The notes: generated by a model from the letters alone, not told the origin. Shown: positions 11,801 through 26,800, numbered from the stretch's first letter. The stretch: DNA of 64,000 nt from Siphonodentalium dalli (GCA_032622095.1 CP136068.1:124623989-124687988); one strand, 5' to 3'. Translations and numbers: made by a program.

Positions 11801-14800
11801 CTGTTCTCTCAGATACATTGACTGCATTCCCATGGTTTCTAGACTACAGCTAGAGTTCTTACAACATTGCACTTGTGATAAGAAAACTTTGCAATACTAG
11901 CGAACGCATGCACAGACAGATAAGACTGTCGCAAATGATATATAAATTGACCGCCAAATTATTAAATTCATTATAATCTCAGTAAGAATGATGTAAACCA
12001 AACATGACTCCGGGATTCCAGGAGTTGAATGTCACAAGGGAATTACAGCCAAATCATTCGGAATACCTCATAAGTCTCCATCCCATATACCGATACAGTG
12101 CCAAAGGTCAAGGAGTTCAGCTTGATAAAATTCAAATGGAAGATTTCAGTACAACACTGAGATCGATGAAGTTTGACGACTACAAAAGTTCGAAAAATGG
12201 AAGATTTCAGTACAACACTGAGATCGATGAAGTTTGACGACTACAAAAGTTCGAAAGCACATTGTAATAGTTACTCCCCATCCACCACTCATCACATTCA
12301 ATGATTCACATCCAAAAGTATTTATTAGAAAAATGAGATTCATGCATATTGCGCAGAATATTGTTAAGTAATATACAATCCATTGGCGATCAGTTATTAA
12401 TAGGTTTTCGGTTTGTTACAGCTACCAATTTAATTGTTTACTGAACTGATCCACCTCTTCACTGTTGATACACTTGATATAACCATTCGATTCGAGATTC
12501 GATGTGATTTCGAATCTCTTGCCTGATTTGATTCGAGATTCAATTCGAAATGAAAATCCCCAATTCGCAGGGCCCTACTTAAATCAGGTAAAAAATATCG
12601 GAAAACCTTGTTTGCAAACTCGATCAAGATTTTGTTGTTAAAAAATACCTATAACAAATATGAATATTATGTTTGCTCAAGTTATCGCACTAACGGTAAA
12701 AACAATTGCTAAAAAATTGAGAAACTAAGGGCCATAACTCAAATAAAACAAAAATTGGGCAAACCTTATTTCGAACTCAATCAAGATATTGTTTTGTGAA
12801 AGATCCATATACCAAATATGAATGAAATTTGTTGATGTTTGTTATCGTGCGAACAGACATGCAATTGCTATAAATAATAAGTCTAGTTAGAAAGTTGGGA
12901 TAGGCCCGATTTCATGCGATGCATGACAAAAAACTCTAAAAAGACACCAAAAAAAGCATCAAAGCATAAGTAAATTTTTTTTATAAACAAAACTTGACTA
13001 AAAAGTAGATATATTCTAGTGAATATAAAGAGAGGATAGAACTTCGTCTTTGCAATTGTCCATCTCGACTGATGTCAGAGGCAGTCAAAGAATATATTAT
13101 ATGCACTCTACATCTCCACATCATAAAAATAGGAAATAAGTAACAAGCTAAAAACAAAAAGCATTCCTCGCACGAAATTACATGCATTACAACACTAACA
13201 CAATTTATACCTGTAACTTCTGCCAGTCAGATCTCTTGTCCTGTTAGCAATAAAGAGAGACACGAAAAAGAAATTTAATGCAAAGACTAACATATTTGTA
13301 TTGTAATCAGGACTGTCAAAATCAAAACTATGAAGAGATGATTAAAATGAATATTATTAAAATTTGAGTGTAAAAAGAGAGCGAGAAAAAGAAGTGTATC
13401 CAAGAATATTTACATAGCCAGTCTGTGGTACACTAAATCGTGGTCGGTGATTGGTCAACTGCCAATTGTGCCACCCGGTTCGTATCATAATAACACATAG
13501 ACGCCCAATAACACACAGACCTTAACATGAACACAATGTCACAAATTGTTGATCTAATCACTAAAGGCAGTCAGCAGAATAGTTGGGCGTGCTTTTCAAA
13601 GTTCAGTCAAATTGCATCCGAAGCCAGTTATTTATATCGATCATATTATCGTTGATAAGTGCTTGGAAATCTTAAATTGGGCTGACTTAATAATGTGCTG
13701 CTTAGTCTCAAATTCTCGCAGATTTTGTAAAAATAAATATGATTACACTCAGCTTTTTTATGGGAATAAATCATCAAAAAGCTATATAAATATAAATGAA
13801 TGCAGTGGGTGTGTGTGTTATTGGGGGATACGGCACTGTGGTCATTGGGACACATTTACAGCTTCGCAGTTAACACAATGTGCCCCAATGACCACAGTGC
13901 TGTATCCCCTAATAACACACACACCAACTACATTCATTCAATATAGTCCATAAAAGAACTATCCTGTGCAGTTGTCTACGAGTTTCGTTTATGTGTAAAA
14001 CTTCAGGACTGTATGTTGTTATGAATATTGTGTGACATTTTTTTCCTTAGATACTGCTGGCAGGTGGTACCTGACCCGAATACTGAATTAGGCAATCAAA
14101 CACGTGAAGAATATGATATTCAACTGATATTTCAACTCCAATTGCTGATTCCACTCGGCATCACAGGAAGAACTTTTAGCCGTTTCAGTTATTTTTTTAA
14201 TCTAAAGCAGACCTCACATGAAGAAAAAAAACATTACCTAAAAGTTTGCTGATCTAAATGAAATTTGAATGAAGTAACTTTTGTCGCATAAGTTGTTTCC
14301 TGATGGATATACCACCTACAGTAATGGCCTAAATAATCGACTCCTTAACCACAGCAGAATTATGGGTAATATTTCAGGATTTAGTCGGTAATATGGCTTG
14401 TTGCCATTCATCGGAAAGCTTTCAGTGAGAGCTTTCTGATGAATGGCAACAAGCCATATTTCCGAATAAATCCTGAAAAATTACCCATAATTCTGCTGTC
14501 ATTAAGGAGTCGATTTTTTAGGGCATTAGTCCGCATTACTGTATTTGTTATTTTAAAAAGACTTATTACATTATATTACAAAATCGGTTATCTGTTTTTA
14601 CATTTATGTTTTAACAACTTTGAGCAAGATATTCTCCATTTCTATTTAATCACCCTACTGGAGTGTTTCGCATCACTTTAATGCCTGCAACACATGTGTA
14701 TATCTGCCACTAAATAAAACCAACAGGGAGTAATAAACAAATAGAATTTTATTTACCAGTTAACGCTGCTCACTAGTGAACTATTTGGCAGGAAACAAAT

Positions 14801-17800
14801 GCTTTTCAGAAATGTAGTGAAGTCGGATGTCGAAATAAATTGCAAAATTTTACAATTTGATCTACCATTGTCAGTACACTTTAACTTGATGTTTTGTCAC
14901 AAATTTTACAGTACCTTAATACTATTATAAATTCACAATTTTATAACGGACTGAGATTTCCCCCAGCAGCCATAGAAATACCATTCCCCCCTACCCCTAG
15001 CGGAAATCCTATAACCAGAAACAAACCTTGGAACAATTAGTTGGTTTTCCATAGAAGTCTGTCCTGGGTGCTTCAATCAGTTCCCATTCTCCTCCTTTAT
15101 CATACGTTATCAAGCTTCGGAGATTTGTTGATACAAACTTGACACTTGTGAACTGCGATGCTATATAGATTCCTCTCATACCCGCCACTTTGTGCAAATC
15201 GGCGAACGGTTCCTCCAGATCAAATCTGCAAAACAAAAGCATTCTGCCATCAAGACAATACGAGACAATATTATGAAATATTTATATATAACGGTACATG
15301 TTTCCATGGTTTTTCGACTTAACCCTCAGCTGGCATTAATGGAGAAATTAATGGAGAAATAACACCCCCCCCTCCAAGAGCTCTTTCCATCAATGTATCA
15401 CATTATTATAATCAATATATTTGAAAAATGATCAAGGAAATATGGGTTGATACAAAAATCGGACTTGGCACTGAAAGGGTTAACGCTTTACCCAACAAAA
15501 CGGCCAAAACCGGCCAAATAAAGCTTCAACAGCCTAAAATATCTTCGGTCTGTCTCAATAGAACCATACAAATATGGATATCATTGGAACCGGCTCATTG
15601 ACCACATTGTGATGGTTACAGTTATGCCCTGTGCCAATGCATTCTCTTATATATGCGAGTCGACCATAGGTCGCGTCGCATATATAAGAGAATGCATTGG
15701 CCTAAAAAAAATCTTTTTTTAACACTTTTTACCATTTTTTCTTACATTCTTTAACAATTTTATAATTTTTAATGTGTTAAGCCAATGCATTCTCTTATAT
15801 ATGCGAGGCGACCTATGGTCGACTCGCATATATAAGAAAATGCATTGGCACAGGGCCGTTCTGTTGGGTAAAGGGTTAAAGGATCACATATATGGTGCTC
15901 ACAAGTTTAAATTTAAAATATTTTTTTCCCAATTTTTTTCCACAGAAACTATGGTCGCTATTTTTAGAACATTGAAATGTTTAGCTGCAATACCCGTATG
16001 TTTTTATATACAAACTCTATGATTTAACCTTTTCATGACTGGAACTTCCTGAAATTTTACGAAAGCCCATGTGCCAATGCACATTCTTTTATATATGTGA
16101 GTCTCCCATAGGGAGCCTCACATATATAAGAGAATACAGTGGCCTATCAATATATACATTGACCTTGTAAGACAGTGCATTCTCTTATATATGCGAGGCT
16201 CCCTATGGGATACTAACATATATAAGAGAATGCACTGGAAAAGGATTTTTAATGCTGCACCAATACAGCTCCCATCATGAAATGGTTAAAACACCTTTAA
16301 GTAAATATGTGTAACACCAGAAGTTTCTCTTGGTGTTTTTGTGAATAATAACGGTGATTCATAAGAAGTTTCATAGAAATTTTGTTGTTGTTGTTCTTGG
16401 AAGTTGTGCAGAAAAGAGATAAGACCATCTTTAAAGATGCAATTATCATATCAGTAAAAAGACCATTCAAATTTATCCATTGACAAAATAAAAAACAAGA
16501 ATAGCATAAGAGATGAGGTGGTTGAGTTGTGGTTGCGACACCAAATATGGGTTTGGATTGAAAATGCATAAATTGTAACTGGCTATCATGCACAACACCG
16601 TTGAGGAAGTCTGATATACAAAATATTCCCTGAGAACCGACTTTGCCAAAGTTATTGTGCTATCGCGATCAAAATTCACAAAATTGAAGTAATTAACCCT
16701 TTCAGTGCCAAGTCGGATTTTGTATCAACCCATATTTCTTTGATCATTTTTCAAATTTATTGATTATAATAATGTGATACAATGATGGAAAGAGCTCTAA
16801 GAGCTCTAAGAAATATGGGCATAGCGGGCTAGCATCACTAAATTCACCCTCTGGGGACCTCATTCTGCTTAGATCTTAGCAGAATGAGGTTCCCAGAGGG
16901 TGAATTTGGTGATGCTAGCCCGCTGTGCATGCTAGCCCACTAGTGATGCTAGCCCGCTGTAGCATCACTAAATTCACCCTCTGTGGACCTCATTCTGCAA
17001 ATGACAGGCTCACTATTTCAAGGCTTGCTTGGCACTGAAAGGGCTGTAACTCTGCCTAATATAAGCAAACCTGGCAAGTTTTCGAACTTGATCATGACAT
17101 TGTCTCACATACCGAATATCAACAAAATCAGTTGATATTTGTTCATGCTTATCACAATGAAAATTCATGAAAATTTAACTAATTCATCAGTCCTTCCCAT
17201 GAGGAAAACACAGCGAGAGCATTTATTTGCTCCCGTAATTCAGAAGACGGGTGTAATATTGCACCCATACTATAATTGTAAGTTGGGACGGATGGCCGGC
17301 TGCGAATTTTAGCACCCGTGAATTGAAAATTACGAGTGCGTACGGGTGCGAGAACAATCACTCCGGTCTCCTGGGAAGGACTGATTCATGGTCATAATTA
17401 AAGTAGGCAGACCTGGACGGTTTTAAAACTCGATCAAAACATTGTTGAGCAAGTCTCAAATGCCGAATAAACAAGACAGTCAATGACTGTGGGGTCGCTC
17501 ACCAGACTGCAACGACTGGGACTCTGGAGACCACAACAGTCAGAACGTTTCATAATCACTTTAAAAGAAATAGCTCTAAACAGGATATGTGGCTAGAGAG
17601 ACGAGTAGATTGGTGAAATCCACCTTGACATTACCAACTGTACACTACTGATCACCCCCTCCTCCTCCAGCTCAACAAGTCCCCTCCGACCGGGCTACAT
17701 ACTCCCAAATCTTAGGTTGGAATATCACAACTGACACCTCAAACTTTCTCAATTGTTGGAAATTTCCAATCTCACAAGCGCCTTTTTCTAAAACCATTTA

Positions 17801-20800
17801 GACATGTTTGAAGCCCAATTATCCATGGACCCAAAACACAATACATGTATGTCAGATTAACCCTTTACCCAACAAACCGGCCAAATAAAGCTTCAACAGC
17901 CTAAAATATCTTCGGTCTGTCTCAATAGAACCATACAAATATGGATATCATTGGAACCGGCTCCTTGACCACATTGTGATAGTTACGGTTATGCCCTGTG
18001 CCAATGCATTCTCTTATATATGCGAGTCGACCATAGGTCGCCTTGCATATATAAGAGAATGCATTGGCCTAAATTTTTTTTTTTTTAACACTTTTTACCT
18101 TTTTTTCTTACATTCTTTAACAATTTTATAATTTTTAATGTGTTAAGCCAATGCATTCTCTTATATATGCGAGGCGACCTATGGTCGACTCGCATATATA
18201 AGAGAATGCATTGGCACAGGGCCGTTCTGTTGGGTAAAGGGTTAATCAAATCTTAATCTCAGTCCTAAAGGATCCTCCTGATCGCTCCATACTATATGTA
18301 AGCTAAATAGTCCAACCTCTCTTGAGAAGACATTTTAAGAATTACTATAGAGGCATATAGTTATGTTCCTGGTCCCACCCTATTTAACCTGGTGACCCCA
18401 TCTGAATAAATTTGAATCCCAGACACCAAAGAACCCTTCATACATATGATAAATATCAGTAAAATAGACCTGATGGTCCTTGTGAAGGAAGCATATTAAG
18501 AGGGAAACTGTCCTTCGTTTGGTCCCTATTTGCTCAGGTGACCCCATTTAAAAAAATCTGAATTGCATTCCATGCTAAATAAGCCAACTAGTTCTTGCAA
18601 ACATATTTTAAGAATTACTATGTAGTGAAATAGTTAAGTCTCTTGTTCTGCCCTTATTTGACTTTGTGATCCCATTTTCACAAATCTGTCACCGAAGGTA
18701 ATTTCATACCAAATATAAGCAAAATAGGCCATTTGATTCTTGCATAGAAGACACATCATGAATTACTAAGAGAGAAAGAGTAATGTAGCTGGCCTTGCAC
18801 CTACTTGACCTGGTGACCCTGATTGAACAAATCTGAATCACAATCACCAAAGGAGCAAGCCTGCAAATAGTGTGCCTATTCCTACATTGTATGTGCCTGG
18901 CCTCAAGCAACACAATGTATTATACAATCAAGCCTTGAAATAGTGTGATAGTGTGTCTCTTATTTGCAGAATGAGGTCCCCCAGAGGGTGACTTTAGTGA
19001 TGCTATCATGCACAATGGGCTAGCATCACTAAATTCACCCTCTGGGGACCTCATTCTGCTAAGGCCCTCAACTGCTATGGCAGACCTAGGATAAGATTGA
19101 AGTTCCCCAGTTGAAGTTGATGTTCACCCATTGGGCACCTCAATTATGAATTTTATCTTCTGCAAATTAGGGGATATAGAAACTTCCTAGAAGGGAAATG
19201 TAACTAACAACAATGTTAATTTTATACTATAGATACTTCCCAGAAGATGAGGCCTAAGCAGAATGAGGTCTCCAGAGGGTGAATTTGGTGATGCTATCCC
19301 ACTGTGTGGGATAGCATCACTAAAATCACCCTCTGGGGACCTCATTCTGCAAATGATAGGCATGCTATTAGCCCTGTTGAACAATACAATAGGGAATTAA
19401 TTACTTCTAGCAAATCTCCAGGGAATGTTTATAAAATGTCAGATTTCACTTGATTATATCAGTGATGTATATATCATTTACCTTCATGATTATATGTAGG
19501 CATACCACACATACAGTTAGAGCCATTATTAATGATTCTCTGACCTCATTCTGCAAATGTCAGACACACTAAATTCAGGCAGTTTGTTTAAAATTGCTAG
19601 CAGTATGTTTATACAAGCTGTCAGTGACTGTCATTAATCTAGATTAATGACCTCTGTTTCTCTGTCTATCCACAAAGAGATACCTGCAACTTTAATAGAA
19701 CAGGTATTCAAGTTGGGAGCTGGAAATGATATCCGTTGGAAGGAATGATGGTTGGGTGCAGGCCACTGCAGGGTGGGGGTGGGTCTGGGCCATGTGGGAG
19801 GGGAGATGGGTAATGGAATATTTCTGTAATTTCAGAAGATTAAAGATTAAAGTTTCATAACTCTGCAGATGTTATAATGGTGTCACTTTTTTCAAATTTT
19901 ATAAAATGATTAAAAAATTAATTTTTTGTTTGTTAAATTGAGTATGGTGAAAATTCCAAAAATCTAAATTTAACATTTTTTTTTTTTAAAGTTATGTCAC
20001 TGGCTCCACCCACATTCGACCCAGTGACCTCATTTGAACAAATCTGAATAACAGTCTCCCAAGGACCCTTTGTACCAAGAATTTGAGAAGAAGTCGTAGT
20101 AAGAATTACAGAGTTATGGCCCTGGCTTCGCAACTATTGACCCAGTGTCCTCAATTGAACAAATCTGAATGAGAGTCACCTAGGGAACATCCACACCAAA
20201 TATGAACCAATTCGGTCTGACGGTTCCAGAGGAGAAGATGTTCAAAGAATTGTTGATGGATGGACGGTACAACGGACAGACGGACGGACGACAGACGAGG
20301 AGTGATGACTATAGCTCCACCGGAGACTTCGTCTCAGGTGAGCTAAAAAGAAATCAGTTGATATCTGTTATCGAGCTATTATTATCAAAATTCACGAAAA
20401 TGAACTAAGTTACATATATATGTGCATCACACGTAGCGATAAACACTTCTACATCATTCAGTGATCAGCCTATTTCTAAGCCATTGGTCAGTTGATACTC
20501 GAGGAGTTCATATTTTACCAAGTTCATATAACACTACAGCTGATTGAAATGCTGGTAATTTTTCAGAACTTAAATTAATACAAATGGCGTAACGAGTGTT
20601 CAGCCCCGAACATTGTGTTCGATGTGGTATTTTTTTTATGACTTTGAGGAACTATATAATGTTTGTAATCATGTGTATTTTGGAGTGCAAATTGCCATTT
20701 GGCTTTAAGATACTCATCTACCCACCTGATATATTCGCATATCTGATCCTTTGACCCAACCTTTGGATTGCAGTATACTATCTTCTCCAATGACTTGCTG

Positions 20801-23800
20801 AATTTTATGCCCTTGACCTCCGAGATGTATAGATTCGTCTGTGAGTAGCCGCTGGAATTGACATGACGAGCGATCATGAACACCTGGTCCTCAGAGGCGT
20901 CAGCCACGAAGAAGTCATCATGAGACCCCGACACAGGAAACTCCGCCTTCTGGAACAGCTCACGGTTATACGACACATAGAGGTCGAGCCATTGAGTTAT
21001 AGTAGACTGGAACAAGAATAGAGGAATGATACAAGCCTGGAAATAACCAATCTCTACCAAAGCGCACCAATCATACTTCCTTTCTGACTGGGTACTGGTC
21101 TGTGTTTCTATATTTAGCATGGGGTTTTCCAGCAAAAATGGCGAAACCAAATCACTCCAAAGTAAAACATAGTGGAAAATCAGAGCTGTAGTTTTGTTGA
21201 CGATTTTCGCAAGCAACTCGTCAAAATTGCAGCCAATAAGAACTCATGTGTTTGACTTCCGGTGCGAGTTGTGACAATGTTGTACACATGCGTTTAGACT
21301 TTGTGTTGATAAAATAATCGGAGAACCGAATCACACCGTTTCGAAATATAGTTTTTCGGTTTTAGTGGGACTTTTCAAACTTAAGGTTAAAAATTTACAC
21401 AAATTTTGTTCGACATTTTGTGTGCTTAACAAGGGCAGCATGTTGCTCTGATCGCTCTATATCTTAATATCGCAGAAGTCCACCAAATGTGGGTAAAACG
21501 TCGCCGGTAGCAGCAGTCTTACACAAGTCATCAAGGGATGTAAAACCTGCATGGAGTTTGGGAAATAATTTAAATTCTTATGCCTGACCAAGCCTGAGTT
21601 TAGTGTGCCTGTCATTTGCAGAATGAGGTTCCCAGAGGGTGAATTTAGTGATAATATTCGTATAGCGGGCTAGCATCACTAAATTCACCCTCTGGGGACC
21701 TCATTCTGCTTAGGAATTAGAAATTTCTTCACAAAGATTCTATTTCTTTTTTAGTTTAGTTTCTCTATATCCTCAAATTGGCAGACGACACATTGCATAA
21801 TCGAGATTCTCAATGGGTGTACATTATAATATTCACCATTTTGGAACTTCAATCTGAGCAAGCTAGGAGGCGACTCGGGCGAAGTTCTCGCCTTCGGGAT
21901 GGCGACTTCGCCCACGGAAGTCTGCGAGGCGAAAACGAAGTCGCCTTCCAAATTTGACCAAACTGAGATTTACCGGTGGAAATTTGACTTGCTTTGCCAA
22001 AAATATATTAAAATATATGTCATAATGTTGTTGTCCTATCTTTCTGAACCATTTGGCGAAACATTTCCTTAAAATATCCCTTTCTGATCGAAGAAGTTGT
22101 TCACATTCAACCCGGTACGATCTATTTGAAGTGGCCTATATTCGCCGGGATTATTGGGGGATTATATATCTAACTATCGCAAGTCATTATCGCTAGTATC
22201 AGAAATAATTAGACTAATCGAGTTACATGTTATAAATTAGTACAAGACCGCAGTCCCGCTTTTCAGATATAAAACAATTACGACATTATCAGAGTATGTA
22301 CCAGGTGCTTCGGAAGTTCGTTTCGGTAACTTTTTGGTGAGACCGCTTCCGCAAGTTTATTGCATTAATCGGATTATACCAGTGACGTTGGCATTAATTA
22401 AGGGATGCCATTAATTAATAAAAGCTTTAGAAATAAAACTAAAAGCTTTTGCAACTACTTTGTTAGTTAGTCCTTATTGTTTATTTTAGTGGACACCCAC
22501 ATTACAGCCGTGACCAAATTAAACTTACAAAGTAACATGCATCATGATTCAGACTGTACAAACATATCTTCCAAGTTACAGTCTAGGAAATAATACTTTA
22601 ATATTGTTTTACAATACTACTTCCATTTAAGTTAATTAATTAACTACTACTGTAACTTGCTAATTGTCTTGCTTAAATGATATTTACACAAAACATTTCC
22701 AAAAATTTTAAATTTATAATAACAATTAATTAGGCTAATTTCAGATCAAGTCAATTTTTTTTAGTTTTATTTCTTATTTTATCTTTTTATTGATGTTACA
22801 TGCAACAACAAATAAAGATGTTAATGAATCAATTTATAGACATAATAGTAATTTACAACAAGGTATGGGATGAAAGTTTAAATTGATAGACAGCAACCTA
22901 ATGATTTCGCTATTTCGCCATTTCGTGGTACAACGGTACAAACTAAAAATCTTAAGGACCTCAAATGGGGTGATGGGATGATTTCGGCTTTATGCATATT
23001 CGGTTAATTGCATGAGAAAGGCCATGCACCGACGCTATGCAATAAAGCGTAATTGACTGTATAAATAAAGCGATATATAAAATTAATAAGTGGTTCTTAT
23101 GTTTTTCTTAAGTCTCCCCCACTTCTCCCTATTTTGGGCTGAAGTCTCCCTAAAATCTCCAGAGGGAGAAGTCACTTCTCCCTGTTTTCAACCCATAGCT
23201 TGGGCCCTAAATTTGAGTCTATGTCTCCCATAGCAGACGAGGTCATGCAGAATGAGGTCCCCAGAGGGTGAATTTGGTGATGCTAGCCGACTATTTGGGA
23301 TAACACCACTACATTCACCCTCTGGGAACCTCATTCTGAAAATGACAGGCTTGGATTGGTTTGTTTCAGTCATTAATAATTTGTGCCAGTCATTTTTTAT
23401 ATTTGTTTTTAGATTTTTTGGGTTGAATTTGTTTTGGGTATGCTTAAGCATGCTATAGCGAATTTAAAAACAAACTGGTTAAAACCTTAGGGGCATGTTA
23501 TAACTCAAAACTATCACCAAGTATTCATAGTAATAATTTTGATGCCTATGAAAAATGTAAGATTCCCTGGCACTAAACCTACAAAATAAGTCTGGCACTG
23601 AAAGAGAGTAGAATATAAGAAAAAAAATTTAAATTTGTAAAAACAATTAAAAATAATAACAAATGATGAAAAATTGTTAGGCCAATGCATTCTCTTATAT
23701 GTGCGATATATATAAGAGAATGCATTGGGACAGGGTATATGGGTTGATACAAAAATCGGACTTGGCACTGAAAGGGTTTTAAAAACATATTGGACTTAAT

Positions 23801-26800
23801 TCATTAAATAAAAACGAACAGTTACCGTACTGACCCGGCTCAAGGCCCATGCCCGTGTTTAAGCCCACCCATATCTTTTGACCAAATTCCATGCACAGGG
23901 GTATATTCGTGTTTAAGCCCACCCCATATTTTGTTAAATTTCAGCGGTGGTAAGTAATTATTTGCTAATGATACTTCCCAAATAAATAATTCCAATATAT
24001 AACGGGAAGAATATTCACAAACGATCGGTGATGGCGAGAATGCCACGAAAAATGGAAAGTTATACTTCGTAGGTAAGTGATAATAATATATAAAATAAAA
24101 TAAAGTGAATCTTAAAATCTCATTTGTTTATTCAATTATACTTCCTGGGGGAAACCAAACGTCGACAGACATCAAACCCACTCGCTAACGGCGTATATCT
24201 GAGAACGCGGTAAACAACAATCACTTCAAAGAATCACGTGCGTGCATCGCACACATGTCAACAACAGTACTGTAAAAACATATTCTTTGGATGTCGGTAT
24301 GTTCCTACATGTGGCCAAACACAAAAAGAACTCATTCCCTGGTTATGTAAACACACGGTGGGTATAATAATGGGGCAGAAGGGGCACTTGTCATTCAACA
24401 ACAACAACAGCACAAGATGCCTTCAAAAAAAGAGATACCGATGTCGTATTGGTACCCGGTGGTTAGTATATAATAATCATTATTTAAAATTTTTAAACTG
24501 CTATTTTTCACATTTTACGGTATAGACTATAGTCTATAGTATAAACATTAATCTGTGTCAACGGTTTGGGAGCGATGACTCTAAACATTAAAACACGTGT
24601 TTTTTTGTATACGTATTTACAACGTCATTTCGTTAATTAACTAGACTCACTGGCTTTGTTAAATTGGTCACTATTGTATTGTAACATCTTTGTAGACAAC
24701 GGGCCATGAATAGAGCACTGCATGGGTTCATTGTTATCCTAATCGGATTAAGTCGCTCTCTTATATGTTGCATAATATTTCCCTGTACAATTTTCTGACA
24801 TTTTTTAATTATCTGAACATTGATATAAACTATAGATAATAACTATAGATATAGACTATAGATAGTGGATTTACCCAACTGTCTGAAATGGCAGAAAAAT
24901 CCGATGACCCATGATGCTTACAAACTGTCATTTATGGGAATTTTGGGCAATAAAACAAGACAACAAGTAATATTTTAATATACACATAAAAATGAAACAA
25001 ATACTTTCTCAAAGTAACTTATACTTAACTTTATTTAATCTGGAAGACGTGTATATTTCACCGAAACTCTGCTGGATCGACTTTATTTTTTCTTCAGTTT
25101 TACTGTCCCGATTTCTTGGGATTTTTGGTTTGCAAAGGGTCATATTCGGGTTTAAGCCCACTTGGATTTTTGAGCTCGAATAAAACAAAGGCCCCCTGGG
25201 CCTAAACGCGGGTCAGTACGGTAGTATCCAAACGCTATCCACACTGGAAGAATGTAACAAAGAACAAATATTGACGAACATTCCAACCACATCTACTGTA
25301 CCATTACAGAGAACACAATGGTTGAACTACACACAAATGTAAATATTTACTACTTTATTCGGGACGCATTATTTATTTTTCCACCCGGGAACACCTCAGA
25401 GGAGTGTTTCACATCACTTCTTGGACAGTCGAGGCATTTAATAAAACAAAATTTTGGGATTTAATAGTTACAGTAATGCCCTAATTAATCGACTCCTTAA
25501 CCACAGCATAATTAAGGGTAATTTTTCACTGAGAGCTTTCCGGTGAATGGCAACAAGCCATATTTCCGACTAAATCCTGAAAAGTTACCCATAATTCTGC
25601 TGTGGTTAAAGAGTCGATTATTTGGGGCATTACTGTAAATCACATGAAATCTCTGCCATAGAAATAACTTTTATGGACATCTATTGAAGAAATAATGGCA
25701 ACGGGCAACAGACATTAACCAGAGACCTAGCCAATGTGGAGGTGAAATGCTTGGTTGGCATGTGCCCCAGAAATAAAAATAAAAATATAAAAATGTACGC
25801 TCGCATGCTTTTCAAACATTTTTGGCCTCAGGAATTGAAAATTGACTTTACGTGGCCTATATTGCTGCAGAAAAAAATCACTGTTTTTTCTCTTTCTTAC
25901 TATAAGAAATAAGCAGACACCAATTATTCCACTGTCCATTATACCAATCAGAGACAAAATATCCAGAACAAATTATGAACATGACTTACATTTCTCTGCT
26001 TTTTTGTTACAAACATATATTCCTTGTGAAGTTCCAACTCCGCAGCTCCTTCGAACATAACATACTCCTTGTTGTTTACATCCCCTATGACAAGCTTTAT
26101 GATGACACTATCACCCGCAGGGCGTGCACGCTGAATGTAGAGAACATGGTCTGTTCCCATGGTGTCCCTGTAAAGCATACAGCACATGGTTAAATACAGA
26201 TAATGCCATAAATCTTTACTCAACCCGTAGAGATCATATTACATCAGTACATAAACCTGGGGACTTTTTAACTTTATAATATTAATATTGAAAAAATAAC
26301 GTAGGTGATATATTTCAGTTATACCTGTTCCTGAAGAATGTATTTCACAGTACTAGTAGGTGAAGGTTCCTGCTCGAGATCACATGTCCATGATTTAGCT
26401 GACTTTTGTGAGCCAATTTCCTTACAAACATTGAATTTTGAACACCAGGGAAAATTTCCACAATTGTAAGCAATTCAAAAAGCAAAATCGGGCATAACTA
26501 AAGTAGAGTAGTATGTGAAGGGTCCACATCAAGCCTTGAAATAGGGTGTCTGTCATTTGCAGAATGAGTTCCCCAGAGGGTGAATTTAGTTATGCTACAC
26601 CATATAGTGGGCTAGCATCACTAAATTCACCCTATCGGGACCTCATTCTGCTTACACCTCAGCAGAATGAGGTTCCCAGAGGGTGAATTTGGTGATGATA
26701 GCCCGCTATGCGGGGTAGCATCACTAAATTCACCCTCTGGGGACCTCATTCCGCAAATGACAGACACCCTATTTCAAGGCTTGGTCCACATTCCATATTT

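Noticed and set aside
14439-14681. Open frame MNGNKPYF... also found at 843-1028 and 43374-43697
   Set aside because: It is the translation of the family C palindrome and recurs wherever that MITE lies.
20575-21216. The whole 213-codon open frame as one exon
   Set aside because: Only 20726-21006 shows family similarity and correct phase with neighbouring exons; the extensions run through good splice signals.
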